Position numbers and translations under genes: made by a program
Assembly: GCA_020638855.1 (NCBI GenBank)
Contig: JACKHT010000006.1
Location: 62,001 to 126,000, forward strand
From: Planctomycetota bacterium
GTDB taxonomy: Bacteria > Planctomycetota > UBA1135 > GCA-002686595
Direction: 5' to 3'
Length of the DNA stretch: 64,000 nucleotides
Notes under the pieces: model-generated
Databases searched by the model: none
Told to the model about the DNA's origin: nothing
The model's input: only the letters and a program-made list of their open reading frames with translations
Part shown: positions 35,853 to 44,368 of the stretch, one piece after another
Layout: the number at the start of each line of letters is the position of its first letter
How positions within the stretch are numbered: position 1 is the first letter of the stretch

Positions 35853-37055
35853 TCACTCGTCGGTTTCCACCCGGAAGTACGGCAAGGGGCCATCGATGGG
35901 GCTCCACTTTCGACTCCAAGGGTTGCTATGACTCCCCGTCTCAACCTGCACTTCGATCGACGCATTGCGCCAAGTGATTGCGGGATGCTGATCATCGATC
36001 AAGACGGGGTACGAGCTTACCGAGAGATTGGACGCATTCGGGTCGATTGGCAACCCGTCGGATTGGACCACATGCTGCAGGATTTCCTCCCTGCTCACGT
36101 ACAGGCCCGCAAGCCGCTCGCCCTCGCCGGGCAATCGATTCACCGAGAGCGTAACCACGCCTTGGTCGCCAACGCGGACATAGAAGCGATACATGCGGCT
36201 GGCCGAGCGCGTGTTCCCGCGCAAGGATCCCAAGAGGAAGCCGTTTGGACCTGCTTGGCGCGGTTCCCAACGCCTTTCGCTCCGGCTTCCATAGGAGCCG
36301 CCCATCCCACTGACGACGAGGTAGTGGTCGCCGGTCGTGGTACGCGGGACGAGCCAAGGCGGGGACTCGGGGGTCTTCAACCGGCTCGAGGATCCCGCAG
36401 ACTTCACCTCGATGTTCTCCAATCGCACCCCGTGGATATCCCACATTTCCAAGTAGGTATCCACATTGCGCGGGGGGCGAACCTGCACGACGTGCGAGGT
36501 CCAACTTCCACCGACGAGGAACGAATCGGGATACTCGGATCCCGCAGCGGCGTCGAGAAAGACGGTGCGGTAGGCGCCAGCCGGTAGCTGTCCGAATTCG
36601 GTGCCTTCTTGCTCGACACGCAAGGTCGCTTGCAATTGATCTCCGGCCGACCAGTGGACGTTGCCCGGGGCTCCCAGCCGCCAAAGTTGGACTTTGCCTG
36701 CCAAGGGCTCGCCGGATTCCGCGTCCTCCAATCTCAAGAGCAGCGTGCACTCACCAACCTCAACCGGGTCCTCGGGGGGCATCATGGAGCCGGAAGTCTC
36801 GGCCGGTTCGGCGGGAGCCGCTGCGGGCACTTCGGTTGCATCCTGCGCGGTTGGGGGTTCCGCGACCTTGCGCTCCGCTTCGCCGCTCTTGGAGCCAGAA
36901 GCCAGCAGTGGAGCGGGTTCGCCTGCCTCCAGAGCACCCGCGGGCGCCTGGAAATCCGGAACCTTGGCACTCCAACCCGAAACAGCCGGACGCGCCAGAT
37001 AGAAGGTCAGCACCCCCAGCGAGGCGAGCAATAGGATCCAAATCGGTCGCCGCAT
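35853..37055 (-). CDS. Membrane-anchored protein with beta-sandwich modules
   Basis: The 400-residue protein has one N-terminal membrane segment (I-W-I-L-L-L-A-S-L-G-V-L-T-F-Y-L), an Ala/Pro/Glu-rich linker of about 70 residues, and beta-rich modules that start with C-T-L-L-L-R-L-E-D-A-E-S-G-E-P-L. The pattern (anchor, flexible linker, carboxypeptidase-regulatory-like modules) matches the larger protein at 12820. The ATG at 37055 puts M-R-R-P before the anchor; the longer frame adds a Ser/Pro-rich stretch without signal character. Function is unknown; a cell-envelope structural role is a guess. Confidence 0.65.
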   Translation of the reverse strand: MRRPIWILLLASLGVLTFYLARPAVSGWSAKVPDFQAPAGALEAGEPAPLLASGSKSGEAERKVAEPPTAQDATEVPAAAPAEPAETSGSMMPPEDPVEVGECTLLLRLEDAESGEPLAGKVQLWRLGAPGNVHWSAGDQLQATLRVEQEGTEFGQLPAGAYRTVFLDAAAGSEYPDSFLVGGSWTSHVVQVRPPRNVDTYLEMWDIHGVRLENIEVKSAGSSSRLKTPESPPWLVPRTTTGDHYLVVSGMGGSYGSRSERRWEPRQAGPNGFLLGSLRGNTRSASRMYRFYVRVGDQGVVTLSVNRLPGEGERLAGLYVSREEILQHVVQSDGLPIDPNASNLSVSSYPVLIDDQHPAITWRNASIEVQVETGSHSNPWSRKWSPIDGPLPYFRVETDE

Positions 37056-37308
37056 GGGCGCTCCAACGCGCGGGGCCTGGGGTGGTTCACTAGGAATGGG
37101 CGAAGCTTGGAGTGAGCTTTCGCTTGAGGCCACCCCGGTGGTTGCGAGTGGCAAGGGGACCCGAATGGTGCGGAATGAATGAGCTAGAAAGCAGGTCGCC
37201 AGCGGTCCGAAGTCGCCCGAACCTCGATTTTCGGTGCTCCAGGCCAGCCAACTCGGGCTCCCGCCGAAAGGTTCGCTGGGCCTGGAGCAAAGACTCCAAC
37301 TCCGAAGC

Positions 37309-39006
37309 CTACTTGGCCTCGGGCAGGGGCGGCTTGTCGACGTTCTCAGGCAGGATGCGGGTGAGTTCGAAGCGCTTGCTGAGGATCCAGTGGCCGATCG
37401 GTGTCGTCGTGTCGCCCGATTCGTAGCGCTTGAGGAGGTTGGCGTAGAGCCAAATCTCCCCGTCGTGTTCTTCGGCGGTGGTGACTTGGAATTCGTCCCA
37501 GGAGTAGGTGTAGACCGAAATCGTCGAGGACACGGTCCCAGGACTCAGCCACGCCTCACGGCGTTCGAGGTGACGCTTGTCCATGTTGATCACAAGGCGT
37601 TGCCAGCCGGCGACTTCGTACTTCTTGAGCTTGAGCGTTTCCGCTGCGATTTTGAGCAGCTCGGGGTCTTCGCTCGCGGCCTTGGGCATGCGCACCGAGT
37701 CCAATGCGGAAACCGCGCAAGACTTGAGGTGGGCGATGGCCGCTTGGACCTTTTGGGCCTGCGCCTTGCGGTCGGGGAATTCGGCCTTGGGCGCAGTGGG
37801 ATCGGTGATCGGCGGACCCGGTAGGCAGGCGATGCCCATGGCCTGTTCGTACACGCTGGCCATTTCGACCGCCTCTTCGGCGGCGCGCAGCCGCGTCATG
37901 TTGCCGTCGAACGCGCCCTTGCCCAAGATGCGGTTGGCCACATGACCGGGATCCTTGGGGTCGGTTTCGAGCACCCACTGGGCCATTTCCAATCCGGTGT
38001 TGGCGTCGCTGGCGAGGCGCTCGCGTACGCGGAACTCGGTGTCGTTCAAGTTGCGCTGCACGGAGTTGCGCAGGTTGGCCAAGGCGTTTTGAACTTGGTT
38101 TTGCTTGAGCGCGGTGTTGTCCACCACCGTTTGCAGCCAGGCCAAATCGTCGGGCAATTCGGTTTCGAGCAACGGGCGCAGCTGCTGGGCCCAAGCCTGG
38201 ATTTGGCCCGTACGGAAGGGCTCTTGCAGGATGCCGGGCAAGGCATCGCGATCGTACTTGGCTTGCATGGCCTCCAGCCGCGCTTCGATGGCTTCTTTTT
38301 GCGCCGTGTCCTCGGCAATTTTGGCGATCGAGGTGGTGAATTGGTTTTCGAAGCCCGCGAGCTTGGTGCGAACCTGCTCGACGGTGGCGTCACCGGCCGG
38401 GAAGGCCGCCAAGCGCTTCTGGAAGCCGTCGATGTCCCGTTGGAACCCATTGGAACGGCTCGGCTGCGCCAAGATGCGCAGCGAAAGGATGTTCATGTTG
38501 TTCCAAGCGTTGGTGATCTCCTTGTCGAGCTGCGCGAGCTTGGCGAGATCGAGGTTGGGGCTTGGCGCCGGCGCGGGGTTCGGCGCAGGAGTCGGCGCAG
38601 GAGTCGGCTTGGGCGTTGGCTGCGGCGCTGGCGTTGGCTGCGGCGCGGGGGTTGGCTGCGGCGCGGGGGTCGGCGCAGGTTGCGGTGCTGGGGTGGGCGC
38701 GGGGCTCGGTGTCGGTGCCGGTTGGTTGGCTTTGGCTTCGACCTTGGATCGCACGGCCTGCAGGCGCGACTTCGCATCCTTCCACTCGGCCGTGCCATTC
38801 TGGACCACCGCGTTCAGGCGCTTCTCCGCCCAATTGAGGTCCACCAAAAGCCGTTGGGCTTCCTTGGAATCCCCCGGTTGCATGGCGGCCTCCGCCGACT
38901 CGACGGTCGCGATGCGCGCCACGGCCTTGGCCACCAGCGGATCCTGGGCCCAGGCGGTGGCCATCAGGCAGGTCACGGAGAAGATTGCAACGAGAAGCAG
39001 ACGCAT
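37309..39006 (-). CDS. Secreted coiled-coil protein with proline-rich repeat linker
   Basis: The 565-residue protein has a signal peptide ending A-T-A-W-A-Q. A helical domain (residues 20-95) precedes a Pro/Ala/Thr/Gln-rich stretch at about residues 97-150 built from P-A-P-T-P and P-Q-P-T repeats. The rest is largely alpha-helical, with heptad-like runs such as L-A-K-L-A-Q-L-D-K-E-I. The C-terminal 150 residues look globular. I recognise no family. It may be a periplasmic or surface spacer protein. The ATG at 39006 was chosen because it starts the signal peptide. Confidence 0.7.
   Translation of the reverse strand: MRLLLVAIFSVTCLMATAWAQDPLVAKAVARIATVESAEAAMQPGDSKEAQRLLVDLNWAEKRLNAVVQNGTAEWKDAKSRLQAVRSKVEAKANQPAPTPSPAPTPAPQPAPTPAPQPTPAPQPTPAPQPTPKPTPAPTPAPNPAPAPSPNLDLAKLAQLDKEITNAWNNMNILSLRILAQPSRSNGFQRDIDGFQKRLAAFPAGDATVEQVRTKLAGFENQFTTSIAKIAEDTAQKEAIEARLEAMQAKYDRDALPGILQEPFRTGQIQAWAQQLRPLLETELPDDLAWLQTVVDNTALKQNQVQNALANLRNSVQRNLNDTEFRVRERLASDANTGLEMAQWVLETDPKDPGHVANRILGKGAFDGNMTRLRAAEEAVEMASVYEQAMGIACLPGPPITDPTAPKAEFPDRKAQAQKVQAAIAHLKSCAVSALDSVRMPKAASEDPELLKIAAETLKLKKYEVAGWQRLVINMDKRHLERREAWLSPGTVSSTISVYTYSWDEFQVTTAEEHDGEIWLYANLLKRYESGDTTTPIGHWILSKRFELTRILPENVDKPPLPEAK
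38560..38720 (-). repeat. Low-complexity tandem repeat encoding a Pro-rich linker
   Basis: GGCGCGGGGGTTGGCTGC-type units recur through this stretch on the plus strand. On the coding strand they give alternating P-A-P-T-P and P-A-P-Q-P. It is within the gene ending at 37309 and may vary in length between strains. Confidence 0.6.
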
Positions 39007-39398
39007 GGGAATGGGGCGAGGGGTCAAGACGAACGGGCAGGGAGGGTTGCGTGGGTCGTGGCCTTGTGGGGCCCAAACGCAGTCACGCCCCCCGCATGGA
39101 ACCCAGCGGGGGCGTGTGGTTTTGTGCGCAATTCCCGCGCCGATCCCCTCAGGAAAGTTGCAAAAAGCCACGATGGGGCGCGTTGTTCGAGCTTGGGCCC
39201 ACCGATTGCCCGAATAGCCCCCAGATAGCCCCTACGGAAAGCCTACGGAATGCCCACGGAATGCCGACCCGAATCTGGTGTCTCCCCCGGCCGTCCCAGG
39301 CTTCCAGCTTGGTTTGCCCACCCGCTCGGGGTCTAGAATAGAACGGAACGAGCTGTCCGTTCCACGATTGCCCCCCGAGATTGCCCCCCGAGGTTCCC
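39007..39398. promoter_or_regulatory. Intergenic region with a TAGAAT element and tandem repeat
   Basis: No gene is visible between the divergent genes at 39006 and 39399. TAGAAT at 39334-39339 lies 60 nt before the ATG at 39399 and repeats the CTAGAAT string found before the desaturase gene. Just before the ATG, GATTGCCCCCCGA occurs twice in tandem at about 39366-39391. A possible leader role is unproven. Confidence 0.4.
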
Positions 39399-39785
39399 AT
39401 GGCACCCATCCAGCGCAAGACCCTTTTTGGCGCGCCTGCTTCGATTCTAGGTCGCAATCCGGCCGATCCGGATGCCGCACCCAGCCAGCGGCCCGGCGTC
39501 AAGGAGGCGGCCTCGGCAGCCTACCGCTACACCACCGGTGCGACGGGGACGTCCAAGGTGACCGTGTTCAAAGGCAAGCACGACTTGGACCGTGGCGGCA
39601 TGGTGCTGCGCTTCGTGGTCGAGAACGTCGACGCGTCGTTCTTGCCGCACGCGACCATCACGCCCCACGGGGTCGACTTGCACATCGCGGGCGAGGCCGA
39701 ATCCGAGGCCATGATTCTGGCGTTGCAAACCGCGTTGACCGCCCTCAACGCGGATCGCGCGCGGCGGGTTGGCGTGCACGTTTAG
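39399..39785 (+). CDS. Hypothetical protein, 128 residues
   Basis: I do not recognise a family. The first 35 residues look disordered, and the rest could form a small beta-rich fold, with T-S-K-V-T-V-F-K-G-K-H-D-L in the middle and V-D-L-H-I-A-G-E-A-E-S-E near the end. No signal peptide. A TTG at 39381 in the same frame is an alternative start. The gene is followed by an eight-T run just after the stop. Confidence 0.6.
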   Translation: MAPIQRKTLFGAPASILGRNPADPDAAPSQRPGVKEAASAAYRYTTGATGTSKVTVFKGKHDLDRGGMVLRFVVENVDASFLPHATITPHGVDLHIAGEAESEAMILALQTALTALNADRARRVGVHV

Positions 39786-39844
39786 CCCGTTTTTTTTCGT
39801 CCTGTCCGGTTCCGTCGCGGGTGGTTTGCAAGATTCACCGCAGC

Positions 39845-39874
39845 CGCAAACGCAAACGCAAACGCAAACGCAAA
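39845..39874 (+). repeat. CGCAAA hexanucleotide microsatellite
   Basis: Five perfect copies of CGCAAA lie 29 bp upstream of the ATG at 39903, where promoter and ribosome-binding elements would be. Copy number could vary and change expression of that gene. Hexamers give no frameshift if in a coding region, so any effect would be on spacing. Confidence 0.8.
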
Positions 39875-39902
39875 CTACGCGCGGCGGTCTAATAGGTCCT
39901 GC

Positions 39903-41561
39903 ATGAAACTTTGGATCTTCGCTTTCGCCACCTTGGGCTTGGTGCGCCACGCCTTCGCGCAACAACCGGACGCGCCCCAACCTGGACAGGTGCAGGCCCG
40001 CGGGGATGGACTGCACGGATACATTGGCTTTTCGGCCTCGCGTCCGCCCGCGGTCGCGGAATACAGCGCCGGGATGGGTTTTTACTCGGCGGTTTGGCCT
40101 TTGGTCGACCAACCGTTGGCCAACTTCCAGATCGGCTTGGCCGGGGCATGGATCACGCCGGACAACTCGGACAACAAGGACCACCCCCTCGCGCCCGAAG
40201 GAACCTTGGCGCGCAAGTGGAAAGAACGCGGGCCTACTTGGGATAGCGTTTTCCAGACCGTCGAAGGCGGACTGGGATATTGGCGGGGCAATCGCTTTCG
40301 TTATGGACCGCCCAAGTTCAGCATGAATGCGACGCCGCAATGCTACGACTACGAAGTGGGCTCGCCCGGTTGGTCGTTCTTTTACGACACCCAAGCCCTA
40401 CCCGACGATCGATTGGGGATCGCCCAACTCAGCAATCGACTGTTGATCCCGCCCGACGCCCTGCCCTTCGAAGGCAACCCCAAGGGCAAGTTCCTGGGCT
40501 ACACCTACATGGCGTTGCCCTTTACCGCTCCCGTGAGTTCGGCGGACAACGGCGGGAAGGCACCCACAGGGGACCAAGCGTGGACCTGTTTCCTGAGCAC
40601 AGCCAACTTCAAGGGCCCCATCGCGTACTACATCCCCGAGACCTGGAGCAAGATCGGAACGCTGTTCCAGGACTCGTTCTTGTATGGGCGTGGACTCGAC
40701 ACGCGCGCCGGAAGCATGGGCGGTGGCGCCATGGAAATCAACACCGTCCCGCGTCTGACGGCGGCCTCCAAGGACGGAACCGTGTACTCCAAGATCCCCA
40801 AGCTCGAATTCCCCGTCGATCGGAAGGGAAAGGCGGTTTTGGTCCAAGACGTCACCTACTACTCGAGGGCGGCGCTCTACGATGCCTTTCTGGCCTGGCG
40901 GGACGGGGGCGAGGCTTGCGATGGGGCCTTCGATCCCAAAGGAGCTTGGCGCGCCACCTTGACCACCAGCACACCGGGCTTTGACCAGGGCGGTCACCCC
41001 ATCGTTGGAGTCGATTCGGTGTTCCAGACTCAGGTCTTTGAGAACAACACCTGGGGTTTGGTTTGGGCCAAAAGCCCGGGACACAAGCTTGGGCAATTCC
41101 CCCAGTACTTCCGCCACGAGGGCGAGCAACGGGTCGCCATCCCCTCCAAAGAAGTGCCCAAGGATACGGGTCTGCTGCAGGCCGAGTTCGAACTCGCGCA
41201 GCCCGGGGAGGCCTACACCTCGCCAAGCCAAGGTGCCTGGACCGAACCCGGCCCGAAGCTAGGCCCCTACCAAGTCGTGTTGGGCGATGGGTCCAAAGTG
41301 ACCTACTCCTGGTTTCGCTTCGTCGACCAACCTTCGTTCCAGCAATACGCCTGGTCCCAAGAAAAGCGGGAACGGCTTCAGTCCCTAGTCGAGAAAATCC
41401 ACGCCACCTGGCCCATCGACCGCAACTACATGCCGCCCCCTAGCACCGGGGACTTGGTCAAGCTTGATCCCGCCCTGTTCGTAACCCCACCGCATGGTTT
41501 GGAAATCGGGTTTGTGCCGATCGTGACGCGCCAAGAAGTGGCTCCCGCCAGCAGGCGCTAG
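39903..41561 (+). CDS. Large secreted protein of unknown function
   Basis: The 552-residue protein has a signal peptide ending H-A-F-A-Q. No known domain is evident to me. It is rich in Trp, Tyr and Pro and reads as a beta-rich extracellular protein, with D-Y-E-V-G-S-P-G-W-S-F-F-Y-D near residue 150. Only a few cysteines are present. A microsatellite precedes the start. The MscS-like channel gene begins 139 bp later on the same strand. Confidence 0.7.
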   Translation: MKLWIFAFATLGLVRHAFAQQPDAPQPGQVQARGDGLHGYIGFSASRPPAVAEYSAGMGFYSAVWPLVDQPLANFQIGLAGAWITPDNSDNKDHPLAPEGTLARKWKERGPTWDSVFQTVEGGLGYWRGNRFRYGPPKFSMNATPQCYDYEVGSPGWSFFYDTQALPDDRLGIAQLSNRLLIPPDALPFEGNPKGKFLGYTYMALPFTAPVSSADNGGKAPTGDQAWTCFLSTANFKGPIAYYIPETWSKIGTLFQDSFLYGRGLDTRAGSMGGGAMEINTVPRLTAASKDGTVYSKIPKLEFPVDRKGKAVLVQDVTYYSRAALYDAFLAWRDGGEACDGAFDPKGAWRATLTTSTPGFDQGGHPIVGVDSVFQTQVFENNTWGLVWAKSPGHKLGQFPQYFRHEGEQRVAIPSKEVPKDTGLLQAEFELAQPGEAYTSPSQGAWTEPGPKLGPYQVVLGDGSKVTYSWFRFVDQPSFQQYAWSQEKRERLQSLVEKIHATWPIDRNYMPPPSTGDLVKLDPALFVTPPHGLEIGFVPIVTRQEVAPASRR

Positions 41562-41700
41562 CCCTTGGGGAAACTTCGCTTGGCTACAGCCAACACAGCA
41601 AGACCCGGAAGGCTGCCCCCCGCTTGGTAAGGCGTTGCCACAAGGCCTCCAGCCAAGGGCAACCGTGCTTTGCACGATCGAACCGGATACCCTGAGCGCT

Positions 41701-43377
41701 ATGTGCTCGCTCCGCGTTCTTCTTGTTCTGGTTTTCTCGTCCCTTTCGTTGGCCCAGGTGCCGATCCCTGACGGAGCGGCATCCAAGGTTCCGGGGACAC
41801 GTGTCGAACGCTCCGCAGCGAGTCTGAGTGCGTTGCAACGTACGCGCGAGACCAAACAAGCAGCCCTGGACAAACTCAACCAGAAGCTGTCGGTGACGAC
41901 CCTCGAAGACGAGCGGACGACCCTTCTTGCGCAAAAGCACGCGCTGCAGGCCGAACTGGACCGGCTGTCCGCAGACTTCGAGTCGATTGCGACGGGCATC
42001 GATGTGGCCAACTTCGATTTGACGCAGCCGGATTCGTTCGATTTGCAGGCCGAGGTGCAAAAACTCATCCAGCCGCTGATCGAGGAACTCAAAGACGCCA
42101 CCGAAGAGCCGCGGCAGATCGAACGCCTGCGTAGCCAAATCGATTACTTGGTCTCGCGCGAAGAGCTGGCCAGCCAAGCACTCAAGAGCATCGAGACCTT
42201 GATCTCGGACTTGGATCCGTCGGACCCCCAGGGTCTGCGTCCGGCGCTCCTCGAGTCGCGCGATGGCTGGAAGCACCGGATGGAAGAGGCCCATGGCCAG
42301 TTGACGGTGGCCCGCTTCCAACTCGAGAGTCGCCTTTCTTCGCGCAAGTCGATCATCAGTTCGACCCAATCGGCTCTGGGAGACTTTTTCCGGACGCGGG
42401 GCCTCAACTTGCTCTTGGCCATTGCGACCTTTTTCCTGGTCTTGGTGGTCTTGCGGGGAGCCTATCGCAAGATTTCCAAGCTACTGCCGACCAAAAACCG
42501 CGAGGAACGGCACTTCTATGCACGCCTGATCGACGTGCTGTACTTCTTGTTCGTCACGGCGATCGCCGTGGTGGCGGCCCTGCTCGTGCTGTATGCCACG
42601 GGAGATTGGGTCCTGCTGGGCATCACACTGCTCTTCTTGGTGGGCGTGGCGTGGGCGTTCAAGACCGCCGTACCGATGTTTCTCGAGCAAATCCGGCTGC
42701 TCTTGAACCTAGGGACCGTGCGCGAGCGCGAGCGGGTGATGATCGAGGGCATCCCCTATCGGGTCTCCAAACTGTCGTTCTACACCCTGCTTTCCAACCC
42801 GAATCTGGCGGGAGGCGTGCGGCGACTGCCGCTCAAGGACCTGACCGACATGCGCTCCCGCACTTGCTCGAAGGATGAGATTTGGTTCCCTTCGCACCGT
42901 GGTGATTGGGTGTTGCTGTCCGACGGGCGCCGTGGAGAGGTGAAACATCAGTCGCCCGACATGGTTCAGATCGAATTGCTGGGAGGTAGCCGTGTGACCT
43001 ATTCGTCCTCCGAATTCTTGGGCCTAGCTCCGGAAAACCTCTCCGTCGGTTTCCGCCGCCAAATCCGTTTTGGCATCGACTACGCACACCAAGCCATCTC
43101 CACCACGCAGGTACCCGCGATCTTTGCCACCCAGGTGGAACGCGGCCTGCGCAAGCGGTTTGGGGCGGATTCGGTCAAGTCGCTCAAGGTGGAATTCGTC
43201 GAAGCTGGCGCCTCGTCGCTGGATTACCAGGTCTTCGCCGACATGGATGGATCGTGCGCTTCCCAATTCGACGCGATTGCGCGGGCGATGCAGACCCTAT
43301 GCGTGGAAACCTGCAACGAGCAAGGTTGGACCATCCCCTTCACCCAAATCACGGTGCACCAAGCGGTTTCCCATTAG
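41701..43377 (+). CDS. MscS family mechanosensitive channel with long periplasmic coiled coil
   Basis: The 558-residue protein has a signal or first membrane segment ending L-S-L-A-Q, then about 190 residues of coiled coil. From about residue 235 there are several hydrophobic segments. The MscS-type beta domain follows, with V-R-E-R-E-R-V-M-I-E-G-I-P-Y and D-M-V-Q-I-E-L-L near residues 340-430, then a C-terminal alpha/beta part. MscS channels release solutes under osmotic down-shock. The long N-terminal coiled coil is as in larger relatives such as MscK and YbdG. TACCCT stands 7 nt before the ATG, with no Shine-Dalgarno, so a leaderless mRNA is likely. Confidence 0.8.
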   Translation: MCSLRVLLVLVFSSLSLAQVPIPDGAASKVPGTRVERSAASLSALQRTRETKQAALDKLNQKLSVTTLEDERTTLLAQKHALQAELDRLSADFESIATGIDVANFDLTQPDSFDLQAEVQKLIQPLIEELKDATEEPRQIERLRSQIDYLVSREELASQALKSIETLISDLDPSDPQGLRPALLESRDGWKHRMEEAHGQLTVARFQLESRLSSRKSIISSTQSALGDFFRTRGLNLLLAIATFFLVLVVLRGAYRKISKLLPTKNREERHFYARLIDVLYFLFVTAIAVVAALLVLYATGDWVLLGITLLFLVGVAWAFKTAVPMFLEQIRLLLNLGTVRERERVMIEGIPYRVSKLSFYTLLSNPNLAGGVRRLPLKDLTDMRSRTCSKDEIWFPSHRGDWVLLSDGRRGEVKHQSPDMVQIELLGGSRVTYSSSEFLGLAPENLSVGFRRQIRFGIDYAHQAISTTQVPAIFATQVERGLRKRFGADSVKSLKVEFVEAGASSLDYQVFADMDGSCASQFDAIARAMQTLCVETCNEQGWTIPFTQITVHQAVSH

Positions 43378-43441
43378 GTTCCGTGGGGTGGCGCTGCCAA
43401 GGCCACCACAAACGCGCCGCAACAGGTACTGTGGAGGGATC

Positions 43442-44041
43442 ATGACCTCCGGCCCAGCGCAATCCTCCTGGCGCAACCTACCCAACGCGCTTACGGCGCT
43501 GCGCATCCTGGGTTCGCCGGTGTTGATCGCATTGGCGCTTGGGGGCCATGGGTCTTGGTTGGGATTCGCAACCTGCCTGTTGGTCCTGACCGAATGGCTC
43601 GACGGTTTCCTGGCCCGTCGCCTGCATGTGACCTCCGCGTTGGGAGCACGACTCGACACGGTGGCCGATGGCATCTTCTACGGATCGCTGTTGGCTGCCT
43701 TGGTGGTCCTGCGCCCGACTCTGGTGCGGCACGAATGGGTTTGGGTTGCCTGCGCCGTGGTGAGTTATGGGCTGAGCTGGATCGCGAGTTGGTTCAAGTT
43801 TCGCTGCCTGCCGAGTTACCACACATGGGCCGCCAAGGGCGCATGGGTGGTCGTTGGTGCCGGAATGGTTTCGCTCGTGACGGGGTGGAGCGCCTGGCCT
43901 TTCCGGATCGCCATGACCTGCGTGGTGCTCACCAATCTGGAAGCGATCGCTATCACGCGCCAATTGCGCGCATGCCAAGTGGACATTCCCTCGTGGTGGC
44001 ACTTACGCAAGCGTGAACCAGACTCCCGCGTTGGACTTTAG
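43442..44041 (+). CDS. CDP-alcohol phosphatidyltransferase family enzyme
   Basis: The 199-residue integral membrane protein has the family signature D-G-x2-A-R-x8-G-x3-D-x3-D, complete from Asp54 to Asp76 in L-D-G-F-L-A-R-R and R-L-D-T-V-A-D. Members transfer a phosphoalcohol from a CDP-linked donor and make phospholipids such as phosphatidylglycerol phosphate. The acceptor alcohol cannot be inferred. A GGAGGG Shine-Dalgarno stands just before the ATG at 43442, one of the clearest in the window. It follows the channel gene by 64 bp. Confidence 0.88.
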   Translation: MTSGPAQSSWRNLPNALTALRILGSPVLIALALGGHGSWLGFATCLLVLTEWLDGFLARRLHVTSALGARLDTVADGIFYGSLLAALVVLRPTLVRHEWVWVACAVVSYGLSWIASWFKFRCLPSYHTWAAKGAWVVVGAGMVSLVTGWSAWPFRIAMTCVVLTNLEAIAITRQLRACQVDIPSWWHLRKREPDSRVGL

Positions 44042-44368
44042 GAATTGTTTCCGATGCCTGTTGGGTTCGCCTTTGCCCGCGGATCGGATCCCTAGTGCGC
44101 TGCAAAGAAGCAGGAATTCCCTAGAAGAGGGCAAGCCTCGACTGCGCGCTAGTGCTTGGCGTCGAGCTCCAAAACAGAGCCTCTGATTCCTATCGAGCAG
44201 GATCCAACTCAAAAGATCGCATTCAAAAACGATGAATGATTGGCAGGCGCTCTTTACAGACAAGCCACAGACAACCAACACAAGCATGGGGTTGGGAACC
44301 CCTAGACTCGGTCTCCATCTACCAGCGAACCAGAGGCTCCTCTGGCGTCCCCTACATCTCATCGAGTC
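44042..44368. other. Intergenic region without a gene
   Basis: About 330 bp of lower GC content than the surroundings lie before the phytase-like gene. I see no gene. A GGGTTGGGAACCCCTAGACT string near 44287-44306 contains a GGGTT/AACCC inverted repeat and a TAGACT hexamer that could serve as -10, about 63 nt before the ATG. Confidence 0.4.
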
